Shown: in pieces, positions 26,926-37,004 of the stretch
How positions within the stretch are numbered: position 1 is the stretch's first letter
Layout: every line of letters begins with the position of its first letter
Source of the DNA: Bacteroidota bacterium
GTDB lineage: Bacteria > Bacteroidota > Bacteroidia > Bacteroidales > NBLH01
Length of the DNA stretch: 64,000 bases
NCBI GenBank assembly: GCA_025361565.1
Contig: JANYKN010000032.1
Coordinates: 62,001-126,000 of the forward strand
Direction of reading: 5' to 3'
Translations under genes and position numbers: made by a program
Notes under the pieces: model-generated
What the model saw: only the letters and a program-made list of their open reading frames with translations
Databases searched by the model: none
Told to the model about the DNA's origin: nothing

Positions 26926-27894
26926 TTAATTTTTTTGTCCTTTAATCACTAAATGCGCATCACCAAGGCTCTGTGTAATGTTTTTTGTTTGAACATTAAA
27001 TGTTTGCTTGAGATATTTGCTTAATTTTCTAGCAAATTCATTTGCTGACATTGGTAAATTATTATCTTCCACATCAAAAAGCGGAATATTTACATTAAGT
27101 CTAATCTCATTTTCAGTTTGCTTAACAATCCTTGACAATCCATTGACACAATTTTTCTTGGACCAATCAACTATAATAGAACTTAGTTCATCTTCATTTT
27201 GTCCAAATTCTTGATCTAAATCAAACCCTGCATCATCGAATACTTGAACACGAAGAAAAATTTCACGACCGTTTTTATTTACTTCGTTAAAATACAATTG
27301 CATTTGCGATTGTAAATTATTGATGTGGGTAAGTACCGCTTCTTCCAATAATTTTGCAATAATTTTTTCGGCTGAATTTGGCCCTATGCCAGATGCCGCT
27401 CCGATCTGCTTATTCGTATAAGCATCTTTAGCCTGAATATTGAAACTAATGGCTGATAAAGGACCTCCAGCCTTTTTTACATTGTATGTGAGTTCAAGAT
27501 ATATGTCTGGTTTTGCTCGATATAATATTTCATCTAAAATACTCTTAGAAATTTCTCCACCATTTTTATTTTGAATAATGTTATCTTCTCCCTTATCTTG
27601 ATCTACAGATTTTAAAGACTGTTCCAAGTCCAGTAAAGGAAAGCCTCTTTCAGAGAAAAGTTCACCAATTTTACTAATAACTAGCTTTAAATCAGGATCA
27701 TAAACAAATGCTTTTACATAATCCGGGATGTAATTGGTTGAACCTTGATTGTTTATTATTTCCAGATATCCAAGTTCCTGAAGCAATGCATTACTAGGAA
27801 CAACCATTATTGAAGGCTGGATTGCTTTTGCTTGACTATATGAATAATAAGTTGTTAAGAAATAAATAATCAGTAAAACAAATAAATTTTTCAT
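26926..27894 (-). CDS. DUF6175 family secreted protein
   Basis: This 322-residue exported protein (signal peptide about 1-22) resembles the Bacteroidales DUF6175 family: early PSIMVVPSNA, then KAFVYDPDLKLVISKIGELFSERGFPLLDLEQSLK, a central YLELTYNVKKAGG, and late VFDDAGFDLDQEFGQNE and NANEFARKL-like segments. The function is unknown. Related genes in Bacteroides lie beside a small lipoprotein-like gene resembling the one at 27906-28421. It is the last gene of a five-gene operon whose other members are all exported proteins. Confidence 0.8.
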   Translation of the reverse strand: MKNLFVLLIIYFLTTYYSYSQAKAIQPSIMVVPSNALLQELGYLEIINNQGSTNYIPDYVKAFVYDPDLKLVISKIGELFSERGFPLLDLEQSLKSVDQDKGEDNIIQNKNGGEISKSILDEILYRAKPDIYLELTYNVKKAGGPLSAISFNIQAKDAYTNKQIGAASGIGPNSAEKIIAKLLEEAVLTHINNLQSQMQLYFNEVNKNGREIFLRVQVFDDAGFDLDQEFGQNEDELSSIIVDWSKKNCVNGLSRIVKQTENEIRLNVNIPLFDVEDNNLPMSANEFARKLSKYLKQTFNVQTKNITQSLGDAHLVIKGQKN

Positions 27895-27905
27895 GTGTAA
27901 GTATT

Positions 27906-28421
27906 TTAATTTATTCCAAATTTTTTCTTTATTCCAGATGACTCTAATTCTTTAATTAATAGATCCCGATAAAGAGTTACAGTAATGGCAACTTTGTATT
28001 GTTTACCAATTTTTATCCTATCATTTGCTTCTAATGTACAATTGGGATTGACACATTGAACATATTTAGAATACCCACCTTTATCTGAAAAAAATTTACT
28101 AAAATACTCCTGGTTGCTATTTTTAATGTCATTATCTAGAATTGGACGTAAATCGCTTGAGTTTACATTTAAACTGCTTGTAAATCCTTTGAATAAAAGT
28201 GCATGAACAGCATTTTTACGAGCATTATCTTTTGCCAAATCAATATTTTTTCCTATTCCCCAAACTTTAGCTATAACCGTTCCTTGTTTGCCTATATCCA
28301 TTATATCAGCCTGATAGTCAGATTGACTAAATGCAGATGTTTTACACGAAACAAAAAGTAGGCACAAAACAAATAAATCTAAAATTAAATTTCCTTGCTT
28401 TATCATTTGCTTAAAATTCAA
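27906..28421 (-). CDS. Small lipoprotein of the DUF6175 operon
   Basis: A 171-residue lipoprotein with lipobox LLFVSC (C26). The mature part contains GTVIAKVWGIGKNIDLAKDNARKNAV and RIKIGKQYKVAITVTLYRDLL, a pattern like LPP20-type lipoproteins and like the small protein next to DUF6175 genes in Bacteroides. It lies between the 571-residue protein (overlapping 11 bases) and DUF6175 (11-base gap), so translation is linked. The role is unknown; an outer-membrane-anchored helper is plausible. Confidence 0.78.
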   Translation of the reverse strand: MNFKQMIKQGNLILDLFVLCLLFVSCKTSAFSQSDYQADIMDIGKQGTVIAKVWGIGKNIDLAKDNARKNAVHALLFKGFTSSLNVNSSDLRPILDNDIKNSNQEYFSKFFSDKGGYSKYVQCVNPNCTLEANDRIKIGKQYKVAITVTLYRDLLIKELESSGIKKKFGIN

Positions 28422-30126
28422 ATTGTAATGAAATATTTAAAAAATTATTTCCTGAAACAACAATGTTTTTTGGATATTGGGTGAAATTCGAATAGGAGCC
28501 GATACCTTTTGTATTTGAAAAATTCCTGTTTGAAAAAGAATATGATGGTACCAATTTCAGGTTATAAGTCAAATTTATTGGAAGTTTTATCCCTGCCTGA
28601 AAATACATAATTTGACCATATTTAGCATCAGCAACTTCATCTTTAAAAAAAACTTTTACTATTGGCAACATTTTATACCAATCAGCGGCTGGCAATATTT
28701 CAGGATTTAACATTTCATCAATTTTATTTTTATCACTATAGCTGGTTGTTTCTATATAATAGCCAAAAAATGGTACCAATTGGATTCCTGGTAAAATGAA
28801 AATTTCATACTCAAAGCCAATTCCTAAATTATAAGAATTTAATTTGTTTGCATCAACAAAAGTTTTTCCATTTGCTGTATATTCATTAAAAACAGGGCTT
28901 TTATCTTCCATATTATTAAAATAATTTCCTTCAATAAATAATTTTAAATGAACTAGATCTGATGTTTTTAAAAGCTTATAGACACTATAAGATATTTTTG
29001 CACTTAAACCTGAGGCTGGTTGTTGCAAGTAACCAATTGAAATCGAAACACCTTTGTCTGTATGAGGTTTGATGAGCATTCCTTCATCACAATTACCCCA
29101 ATTTACTTTATAGAATGAAGATAATGTTGAATTACCATCTGAATAGACTCTATTGTCTGCAACTTTTTTGGCCCTTAGCACACATGTTTTTTCCCATTTT
29201 TCATTTCTATTCTCATATACGAAGCACAATTGATTAGGCTTTAAACTCTCTTTTTTCCCAATATTTGAAGTTATTGGATTTTTTGAATAAATCGAATTTT
29301 TTACTGTAAACGGTTCATATTTATCTCCAATAGCAATTAGTAACTGTTCAAGAGAATTACTTAAAAGATCTACAAACAATGCATCATTCGATTTTTGATT
29401 TGAAGATGAATTTAATTGTGTACCCTCAGATTTAGTCGAATATTTACCTATATAATTTAAATCATAATTATAACTGTCTACAAAATTGGGATTATCTAAT
29501 TCCTTTGTCCAATTATCAGTAAAATAACTGTAATTTTTATCATCCAAATTAATTTGATACAAATATGCGGTGACCGTAGCTTGATAACCATTTTTATCCC
29601 TTCTCATTGGTGTTGAGCCAATCAATGCATTTTTAGCATCGTCTTTGTTGTAGAACTCTTCCATAGTAATTATTTCATTAAAATCTATTACTATGATGTA
29701 TGTGCTTTTTATCAGTTTTTTAAACCATATTTCATCGGCAATTTTGCTTTCTACGCCCCTTTGAGTATTTTTCAACAAGTCTATCTCGTTATCGGATAAG
29801 TTATATTTTGCACGAGAAATAAACTCATCTTTTGATTTCCATGTATGAAGTGATTTTGCAGCAATTTGTTTATTGCTGATTTGGTTTATAATTTCGCTTG
29901 TATTTAGAGATTTTGGGGCTATTTCAAAATCTGGAATTGGATTATAAAAATACTTTGATGGAACCAAAATCTTTGAAAAATTTTGGTTAATTAATGAATT
30001 ATACGAAGTATTGTTTGAGATATAAACTGGCGAAATAGTGTTACGATGGTATTCTGTTTGATTTTCTTGCGAAAATATATTAGTGAAACTTGAAAGCATC
30101 AAGATAAAACAGTAAACTTTTTTCAT
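28411..30126 (-). CDS. Outer-membrane protein of the DUF6175 operon
   Basis: This 571-residue protein has a short signal peptide (about 1-19). The N-terminal half is soluble-looking and includes the segment LKPNQLCFVYENRNEKWEKT, which resembles Bacteroides hypothetical proteins of the type PITSNIGKKESL. The C-terminal half (from about residue 365) is a string of amphipathic strands such as VSISIGYLQQPASGL and ends in LNISLQFEF, a terminal-Phe beta-barrel signature. The likely location is the outer membrane. The function is unknown, and adjacency to DUF6175 and a lipoprotein suggests an envelope complex. Confidence 0.78.
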   Translation of the reverse strand: MKKVYCFILMLSSFTNIFSQENQTEYHRNTISPVYISNNTSYNSLINQNFSKILVPSKYFYNPIPDFEIAPKSLNTSEIINQISNKQIAAKSLHTWKSKDEFISRAKYNLSDNEIDLLKNTQRGVESKIADEIWFKKLIKSTYIIVIDFNEIITMEEFYNKDDAKNALIGSTPMRRDKNGYQATVTAYLYQINLDDKNYSYFTDNWTKELDNPNFVDSYNYDLNYIGKYSTKSEGTQLNSSSNQKSNDALFVDLLSNSLEQLLIAIGDKYEPFTVKNSIYSKNPITSNIGKKESLKPNQLCFVYENRNEKWEKTCVLRAKKVADNRVYSDGNSTLSSFYKVNWGNCDEGMLIKPHTDKGVSISIGYLQQPASGLSAKISYSVYKLLKTSDLVHLKLFIEGNYFNNMEDKSPVFNEYTANGKTFVDANKLNSYNLGIGFEYEIFILPGIQLVPFFGYYIETTSYSDKNKIDEMLNPEILPAADWYKMLPIVKVFFKDEVADAKYGQIMYFQAGIKLPINLTYNLKLVPSYSFSNRNFSNTKGIGSYSNFTQYPKNIVVSGNNFLNISLQFEF

Positions 30127-30136
30127 AAACGATATA

Positions 30137-31249
30137 TTAAATATTGAGGAATATTAATCCGATATTAAACCCATAATCATTGTTGTAATCACGGTAAATT
30201 TCCTTATTTGCCGGCCCTTCCTTTAAACCTTCATTATGCCAAGGAACATAATAGAAACGAGTATATATTCCGAAGTTAGGTTTTTTCTCCGATCCAAAGT
30301 GATTATATAATAAGATTGCCCCAAACCCAGCTGTAAAGCCAGTACCTTTATAATTCTCAGTTTGAATAAGAGTATTATTACTGTCAAAATAGCTGATTTC
30401 GGAATCTATTTTGTAAAAACTTACTGCAGGTGCTGGTATAAAATTGAAGTTCTTCTTTACCTCGTCAGGGAAGAACTTTGCTTTGTAAACAAAATAGCTT
30501 TGTAAATTCGAATAAAATTCATCAATTTGCAATCCAATTGAATTACTTTTAACTTTATAGCTACCATTCGTTACATTATTTGCATCAATTATATAATTTG
30601 TATTTAATACAGTTTCGTCAGATTCCTCATAAGTCAAGGCCCCAATTAAAACAGAATATCTTTTTTTATTTAATGAATAATCGGCAGTATTTATATCCGT
30701 TTTTTTGTAAAATGGGCCCAATAAAGCTAATTTATCCAAATAATTTGCCTTATTACCTTTGGTGAGATAAATGTATCTTCGAATATTCAATAATCCCAGC
30801 ATGTCAAATTTAGTAGAGGTATAATTTGAATACTTCGAAGAATTTACATTAACCTGATTTTTCTTTATACTTTTTGCCAAAGGCAAAAATGTGCGTTGCC
30901 ATCTGATAACTGGCAAGTAAACTTCAAATGTTAAATAATAATCTACAAAGTTTATTTCAGTGGCAGGCAATACATCATTCTCGTATACTAATTTATTACC
31001 CTTCGAAGAAAAATCAGCTGATAAATTTAATGCAATTAGAGTTCTGAGTTTTTGAAGTGTAGTTGGTTCATCTTCTTTAAAAACATTTGTGTTTATAAAA
31101 TATGAATTGTAATTTAAAACATTGCTTATATTGTTTTTATCAAAGCTTAAACCCTTGCCTGTAGAGAATGTTGTAATTTCATTTTTTGCAATTTGAGCAA
31201 CTAATTGAAAATTAGAAATTAACAAAAGAAATATGAAATTTTTTTTCAT
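30137..31249 (-). CDS. Probable outer-membrane beta-barrel protein
   Basis: A 370-residue exported protein (signal peptide about 1-18) made of alternating hydrophobic and polar strands. Its last residues, YNNDYGFNIGLIFLNI, look like a final barrel strand. I recognise no family. It lies 10 bases upstream of the 571-residue barrel protein, so it belongs to the same operon. Confidence 0.72.
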   Translation of the reverse strand: MKKNFIFLLLISNFQLVAQIAKNEITTFSTGKGLSFDKNNISNVLNYNSYFINTNVFKEDEPTTLQKLRTLIALNLSADFSSKGNKLVYENDVLPATEINFVDYYLTFEVYLPVIRWQRTFLPLAKSIKKNQVNVNSSKYSNYTSTKFDMLGLLNIRRYIYLTKGNKANYLDKLALLGPFYKKTDINTADYSLNKKRYSVLIGALTYEESDETVLNTNYIIDANNVTNGSYKVKSNSIGLQIDEFYSNLQSYFVYKAKFFPDEVKKNFNFIPAPAVSFYKIDSEISYFDSNNTLIQTENYKGTGFTAGFGAILLYNHFGSEKKPNFGIYTRFYYVPWHNEGLKEGPANKEIYRDYNNDYGFNIGLIFLNI

Positions 31250-31283
31250 GGAATTTATTTTAAAACATTAGCAATTATTTATA

Positions 31284-31775
31284 TTATTCCCATATTTTAT
31301 ATGCAATCCCGATATTAATAGTACTTAGATTATAACCAAGATCCTTGATTTCTAACCATTTGTAATTCTGAAAAATTTGAAACCTATTAATGTCATAAGT
31401 TATAAATGGTGTCATACAAAATGCTTGTCTATTTTCTATGTTAACCCAAGCGTATCCAACATCACACCCTACAGCAAAGTTGTTTATAATGTAATATTTA
31501 AGTCCCATTTCTAAAGTATAAATTGTAAGTGGATTTATCGGAGCAAGTACAGGATCTAAAATGTTATTGTTTTTTTGATTGAACCATATTCCAGTCAATC
31601 TAATGCCAGAGAATCCAAATCGATGTTTCGGATCTTTATAATATCCAATTTGTCCACCATATGAGAAAGAATAAACCGAATTAATACTCTTATTAACTGG
31701 CATACCCCCGAAAATAGCTATTTGCCCTTTGACATTAATTGCGAATAGACATATAAGTATTGTAATATATTTCAT
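31284..31775 (-). CDS. Small outer-membrane beta-barrel-like protein
   Basis: This 163-residue exported protein has a signal peptide (about 1-17, ending NVKGQ) and strand-rich sequence (FGFSGIRLTGIWF, YALGLKYY-like segments), ending IGIAYKIWE. It looks like a small eight-stranded barrel, in the manner of OmpW/porin-family orphans. It is the first gene of the DUF6175 operon, 34 bases ahead of the next gene. The function is unknown. Confidence 0.7.
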   Translation of the reverse strand: MKYITILICLFAINVKGQIAIFGGMPVNKSINSVYSFSYGGQIGYYKDPKHRFGFSGIRLTGIWFNQKNNNILDPVLAPINPLTIYTLEMGLKYYIINNFAVGCDVGYAWVNIENRQAFCMTPFITYDINRFQIFQNYKWLEIKDLGYNLSTINIGIAYKIWE

Positions 31776-32031
31776 TGTATAAAATTTATATAATTTAGAA
31801 CCTCTTTAATAAAACAATACAAATATGTTATAAATTAAGTCTTCACAATAAAAGAATCTGTTAAACAAAATATTATAGCTTATTGAATTGTAAATTGTGG
31901 ACAATTGTAAAATGAAGCTGCAATAAGAATTGGCTTATTGAATAATAGAACACACTAATTTCAATATTTTCAGGTATAAAGAAATAAATATTTAGCAATA
32001 TCCAATTTTAAAACAGCTTCCTTATAAATGA

Positions 32032-33360
32032 TTATCTACCTCTAAGGAATAAATCTGTTAGATTATATTCATTAATTAAGGCTATATCTTTTGGTATTGC
32101 ATAAAATTGGTCGTTGGAACCAAAAAATAATGTTTGATATTTAGTTAAAGATTCGGCTTGTGTACCAATAGTAACTAATTTTTCTTTTTTAGCGGTATCC
32201 CATATCGCAACACCTAGAAAACCACCATACGCCACACCTAAATAATCGCCCGAACCAGAGAAAAACATTCTTCTGGGAACAAATAGTGCAGATACATCAC
32301 CCCCAACACTAAAAGTGATTGTCTTGGATTTTTCTTCTGTATTGTTAGTTACTGTTTTGTTTCCAGCCAAATTATCCTTGACTTTCTCAATAAATTGACA
32401 ATTATTATCTTTATTTTTATAGGTATCACCTATAAGACTGTAAATTGAAATACTTTTATTTTTACTATAGTAAACGGCTAAATCATCATTAACACTTATA
32501 CATAAATGATCTGGGTCTTCTGCAATATTATTGGTTAAATTAACAATTGGATATATTTTAGAAAAGTCACTTGAAATCATAATTAAGTTAGATACTTGCT
32601 TATTCCATTCGTCTAATCTTTCAGTAGTTATTTTTCCTTCTTTAGCATAATTTTCAACATCAGTTCTATATTTTAGTTCCTTTTGATCTTTTCCTTCGCC
32701 ATATACAAATTTGAATTCTTTATCCTGTTCCAAACCAATAATCAAATTATTTTTTGAATCAAAAACCAGTACCTCTTTAAGGATATTCCTTTGTTTTTCA
32801 TTTATTATAAAATCTGTTTTTAAAAATTCTTTTTTTAAAGCTCCAGTTTTAGAATCAATAATTGCAATTGAATTTTCTTTTTCATCAGTAAAAGCGGCCA
32901 ATGTTCCATCATTGTTAATTGCAAATGATTTGAATTTTTTGTAATAAGGTTTCACAATCGTTTCTTGCCAGTTATTCAGATCAATGAGAGTAATTTTTTC
33001 TTTATAGGAGACTACAAGAACAAGGTCTTCTGTTAACTTTAAATCGGGTATACCTTTAAAACCAGAAATTCTTTTGGTTTCTTTATTTGATGAAAAATCC
33101 CAAAAGACAACGGCACTTTTTAACATGCCGCCCATAAGAGATGCATCTCCTGTTTTTACAAGACTTTCTGAAACAATACAAATCCCTTTAGGCCCAGTTG
33201 AAGTCATGTAAACCAGCGTATTAAAAGGACATACCATTTCACCAACTGGGGGTTCAATTATACTATCAGGTAGTACTTCATTAAATAATGATTGTGAAAA
33301 AGAAAAATTACTAATAGCCATAAGAATACCTAATACGAGATACGAAATAATTTTTTTCAT
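32032..33360 (-). CDS. Exported beta-propeller-like (WD40-like) protein
   Basis: A 442-residue exported protein with a signal peptide at about 1-22. The mature part has propeller-like repeated blades, such as SAVVFWDFSSNKETKRISGF, VVSYKEKITLIDLNNWQE, FAINNDGTLAAFTDEKENSIAIIDSKTG and GYLGVAYGGFLGVAIWDTAKKEKLV, the SA/FS-WD pattern of WD40-like proteins. Such proteins usually scaffold other components. It is on its own, between the DUF6175 operon and a two-component system, and no partner can be named. Confidence 0.75.
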   Translation of the reverse strand: MKKIISYLVLGILMAISNFSFSQSLFNEVLPDSIIEPPVGEMVCPFNTLVYMTSTGPKGICIVSESLVKTGDASLMGGMLKSAVVFWDFSSNKETKRISGFKGIPDLKLTEDLVLVVSYKEKITLIDLNNWQETIVKPYYKKFKSFAINNDGTLAAFTDEKENSIAIIDSKTGALKKEFLKTDFIINEKQRNILKEVLVFDSKNNLIIGLEQDKEFKFVYGEGKDQKELKYRTDVENYAKEGKITTERLDEWNKQVSNLIMISSDFSKIYPIVNLTNNIAEDPDHLCISVNDDLAVYYSKNKSISIYSLIGDTYKNKDNNCQFIEKVKDNLAGNKTVTNNTEEKSKTITFSVGGDVSALFVPRRMFFSGSGDYLGVAYGGFLGVAIWDTAKKEKLVTIGTQAESLTKYQTLFFGSNDQFYAIPKDIALINEYNLTDLFLRGR

Positions 33361-33989
33361 AAAAATTAATTTTACTGCCTTGAGGAACTTCCAGCATGTT
33401 TTTTAATAATTTATAGAAATATAGGAACAAAAATAATGTGAACCTCTGCACTTGAATGTGCAACAATATTTTCGTAATTATATAAGCACCTGTAACTTAA
33501 TATTTAAGTATTTGTAAGAATAAAGCTGGATTCTTTCCAGATTTCCAACTAAAATTTGCAACTTGATTATCAGTTATCCCGTCTAGTTAAAGTTTCAAAT
33601 GCATTCAATTATTCATTTAAAATAGCGGGTTTAATTAATTGTCATTATTTTGATTTGATATGTATTTCAGCTATTAATTAGTCATAAAATTATTACATAA
33701 TAAAATATCCTGTAAGTAGGAAGATCCCTACCTTTTAAATAATATAGAAATAATATGTATTGAAAAATGATGGATATCATTTTGATCACTTAATGGAATA
33801 CATAAACTGTTATTCCCTTAAATTAAATAGAGATTATGAAGAGTAATATTTTTATGGTGGTTATATCTAAATGTTATAGGGAAATCTTTCAGGTGTAATC
33901 TATTTTGAAATATTCAGTCTTATTATTTATAGTGTTCTTTATACTATGATATTAAGTTTACATAGAAGAGAAAAACACGCACCAAACTC
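33361..33989. other. Intergenic region, no clear feature
   Basis: About 630 AT-rich bases between the propeller gene's start and the LuxR regulator's stop. Apart from a weak hairpin at about 33715-33740 I see no feature. Confidence 0.45.
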
Positions 33990-34622
33990 TCATTTATTTA
34001 TAATCCCCAATTCCATCGCTTTTATTACCGCAAGCATAATATTTTTTACATGCATTTTACGTACAACATTATATTTATGCTTTTCTACTGTTTTAACATC
34101 AATTTTCATTTCTAATCCAATCTCTTTTTGAGACAATCCTTTGTGCTGGTATATCAATAATTCTTTTTCTCGCTTTGTTAACCTGGCGCTAATTTCGGAG
34201 GATTTTGATGTTGCATCAAGAAGTTTGGACACTTCGGGATCAAGGTAGTATTTACCTTCCCAAATGTCTAGGATTTTTTCTATAAATTCGTTATTGTCCA
34301 TTTTTTTGAGGAAAATACCATCCACCTTTAAGGAGATCATTTCTAACAAATAAACAATGTCGGTATGAGAAGTCAAAACTACGGTTTTAATATTTTTTGA
34401 TTTTGAAAGCTTGGCAATTTCATATCCTCCAATATCAGGCATTTCCCAGTCTGTAATTACCAAATCAATTTTCTCATTTTCAATTATTTCAATGGCAAGC
34501 TTTCCTGATTTTGCTGAACTCACCTTTGTAAAATCAAAACTTTCATCCAAAAGAGTTTGCAGTCCAGAAAGTATCATTGGATGATCGTCTGCCAACAATA
34601 TATGTATACCTTGTTTGTTCAT
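33990..34622 (-). CDS. LuxR-type (NarL/FixJ) response regulator
   Basis: This 210-residue response regulator has a receiver domain with the acidic pair in LLADDHPMIL and phosphoacceptor D58 in LVITDWEMPDIGG, and a C-terminal LuxR-type helix-turn-helix (about 146-190, LTKREKELLIYQHKGLSQKEIG...DVKTVEKHKYNVVRKM). It binds DNA and controls transcription after phosphorylation. Its start overlaps the stop of the sensor kinase by 4 bases (ATGA), so the two form a pair. The targets are not visible. Confidence 0.93.
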   Translation of the reverse strand: MNKQGIHILLADDHPMILSGLQTLLDESFDFTKVSSAKSGKLAIEIIENEKIDLVITDWEMPDIGGYEIAKLSKSKNIKTVVLTSHTDIVYLLEMISLKVDGIFLKKMDNNEFIEKILDIWEGKYYLDPEVSKLLDATSKSSEISARLTKREKELLIYQHKGLSQKEIGLEMKIDVKTVEKHKYNVVRKMHVKNIMLAVIKAMELGIINK

Positions 34623-36748
34623 GCTATTGGAATTTCGATACTTATTTCACATCCGATTTGCTCTTTGCTTTCATCTTTAATGACGCCATTTATCGAGTAT
34701 AAACGATTATGAATTTCGGCTAAACCTCTGTCTCTTGGAGACTTTTGTGGATCGTAACCAATGCCGTCATCGTTATACATGAAATTGAGTCTGTTGTTTG
34801 CAATATGACAATTTATTCCGACTTCAGTTGCTTTTGCATGATTATTTGTATTTTGCAACAGAAGTTGAGTAATTCGATACAAGTGAGTTTGAATTTCCAT
34901 ACAGACTACATTCCAATCTATTTCGATGTCAATATCACACAAAACATCAAAAGCATACAGATTTTTTTGTTGGAATAAAAAAGCCTTTAATTTAATAACG
35001 TATGGTGCTATTACTGTTGGTGCTTTCAGTACAGATTGAATATTACGCAGTTTATGATCAATATTCTCCAGTGCTAAAATCTCGTTGGCGAAAAATGTTT
35101 GTACATCTTTGATTTTTATTGACTTGGTCGCACCAATAATTTCATTTGTCAGGCTGTGCAATTCTCTCTCAGTTTCAATCAATGTTTTCTCTTTAATATT
35201 GAATTTTTCAGTTATTAGTTGTTGTGTTTCAATTTGCAATTGCAACTCCTTCCTTTGTTTCACGTTATAATATGAAAATATGCCACCAATAATCAGGGTA
35301 ACGGCAGTTATGAAAATAAATAGTAGTCTTCGGTTTGCAGATTTTATTTGGTATTTTTTTATTTGATTCTCGTTTTTTAGCATTAGATTTTCTTTCTCCT
35401 TTAAATCCGTTTCATGAATTTCGCGCATGGCATAAGCAATGTTCATGTTTTGTTTTTGATAAACGGAATCTTTGAATTTTTTAAATTGTGTGTAGTTAAA
35501 ATAAGCTTCCTTGAAATTATTTTTTTTAAAACTGACATCTGATGCAATCTGATAAGAGTTGGCTATTTTATCATTATTCTTGAACTTTAAGGAAAGATCT
35601 ATTGAAAATTTCGAATAAAATTCAGCGCTGTCCAACATATTTATTGAATTATAAGCCTTCGCCAAATTATAAAGTGTAATAATTCGATTTCCTTTATTAT
35701 TTGACTTAATATAATTGTTCAAAGCCAATTTAAAATTGGAAATTGCTTCTTTAGGCTTCCTTTCCAAAATATTTATTTCACCATAATTGTTGTAACTTAT
35801 TCCAATCAGGTCAAGTATATTATATTGTCTGGCCATTTGCATACACGAATCCTGATAGAGCTTGGCTAATCTAGAATTTAAGTTTTGTACATAAAAATCT
35901 GCAAGTGTAGTATACATCCAAGGCAATTCTTCATTCATTTTATATTTTTTAAATCCTTGAATAGCCATTTGAAAGTTTCGTAAAGCCTCAATATTAAAGC
36001 TGGGATCGAATTGTCTATTTAAAAAATAAGAACGGCCAATGAGCCTATATACTTCATATACTCCAAATTCAAAGCGAGTTTTTTTTAAGCACTGGATCGA
36101 CTTTTCATACATTTCAATGGCTTGTGCATAGACTCCATTTTCAGCATAATTTCTACCTTTGAATTTATAAATCAATGCAAGCAATATTTGATTGGGAACC
36201 TTAATTGTATCCTTGACAAAATACTCTTCAGCATGTTTTAAATAATTCATGGACATACTGAAATTGTTCATTCTATATTGAATGACACCAAGATAGTAGT
36301 TCTTGAAATTTTGCAAATAACCAGAAATAATTTCCTTCTTTTTTTTTGGATCCGAATTGAAACATTTTACTGCTTTCGTATAATCTTTTAGTTCAGTAAA
36401 TGCAGCTCCCTTCAAATACAAACCGTAAAGTCTTGAATCTTCATCTTTTATAAATTCAGCAATTGCTATTATGCTGTCGCATCGTACAGGCAAGCCTACT
36501 AAAAAAACTCCAGTAAACAAACGGCCTTCTGTATCTGAAATTATTTTGATTAATTGTTGATGGATTTTATTTTCATTCAGACTTTGTGCATTACTAATGT
36601 ATGGAATAGTCATAAAAATGATACATAGAAGCTTTGTCCTATGAAGATATTTTTTAGTTACATTCTTTAAATTCAAATATAAATTGCACGATCTCCAACC
36701 TCTTTCTTTGATATGTAGTAGTGAAAAGTTTAAAAGAAGATCAAGCAT
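34619..36748 (-). CDS. TPR-containing sensor histidine kinase
   Basis: This 709-residue kinase has an N-terminal signal or membrane segment (about 36-55), TPR repeats in the extracytoplasmic part (about 60-440), one membrane helix (about 475-495), a coiled coil and a C-terminal HATPase domain. The ATPase shows QNTNNHAKA (N box) and NDDGIGYDP (G1). In the expected HisKA_3 position, ERELHSLTNEI has LHS instead of the usual LHD, so the phosphoacceptor H is plausible but its acidic neighbour is lost. The pair partner is the LuxR regulator that overlaps its stop. Start choice is uncertain, since the signal-like segment begins about 35 residues in. Confidence 0.87.
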   Translation of the reverse strand: MLDLLLNFSLLHIKERGWRSCNLYLNLKNVTKKYLHRTKLLCIIFMTIPYISNAQSLNENKIHQQLIKIISDTEGRLFTGVFLVGLPVRCDSIIAIAEFIKDEDSRLYGLYLKGAAFTELKDYTKAVKCFNSDPKKKKEIISGYLQNFKNYYLGVIQYRMNNFSMSMNYLKHAEEYFVKDTIKVPNQILLALIYKFKGRNYAENGVYAQAIEMYEKSIQCLKKTRFEFGVYEVYRLIGRSYFLNRQFDPSFNIEALRNFQMAIQGFKKYKMNEELPWMYTTLADFYVQNLNSRLAKLYQDSCMQMARQYNILDLIGISYNNYGEINILERKPKEAISNFKLALNNYIKSNNKGNRIITLYNLAKAYNSINMLDSAEFYSKFSIDLSLKFKNNDKIANSYQIASDVSFKKNNFKEAYFNYTQFKKFKDSVYQKQNMNIAYAMREIHETDLKEKENLMLKNENQIKKYQIKSANRRLLFIFITAVTLIIGGIFSYYNVKQRKELQLQIETQQLITEKFNIKEKTLIETERELHSLTNEIIGATKSIKIKDVQTFFANEILALENIDHKLRNIQSVLKAPTVIAPYVIKLKAFLFQQKNLYAFDVLCDIDIEIDWNVVCMEIQTHLYRITQLLLQNTNNHAKATEVGINCHIANNRLNFMYNDDGIGYDPQKSPRDRGLAEIHNRLYSINGVIKDESKEQIGCEISIEIPIA

Positions 36749-37004
36749 AGTAATTCATTAGTAATAAAAATCAAATACTTTTAATTTAAGATCAGAATAT
36801 TGGGTTATATTCTAAAACCAATTGTACTAAAATATAATAAATTTCAATCAATAGAAAATTTTTCAACATAGATATACCGTAGCTTTTAATTTAGGAACAA
36901 AACTACTTCCTTGAATTACAACACCTAAATAAAGGGATCGCTTAAATCCTTCTAGATATTCCATAAAAAACATTTTAAATCCAAAAAAAATAAATTCTTC
37001 TCAA

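Noticed and set aside
33715-33740. Weak hairpin GTAGG...CCTAC
   Set aside because: The stem is only 5 bp and there is no T-run at the correct spacing.
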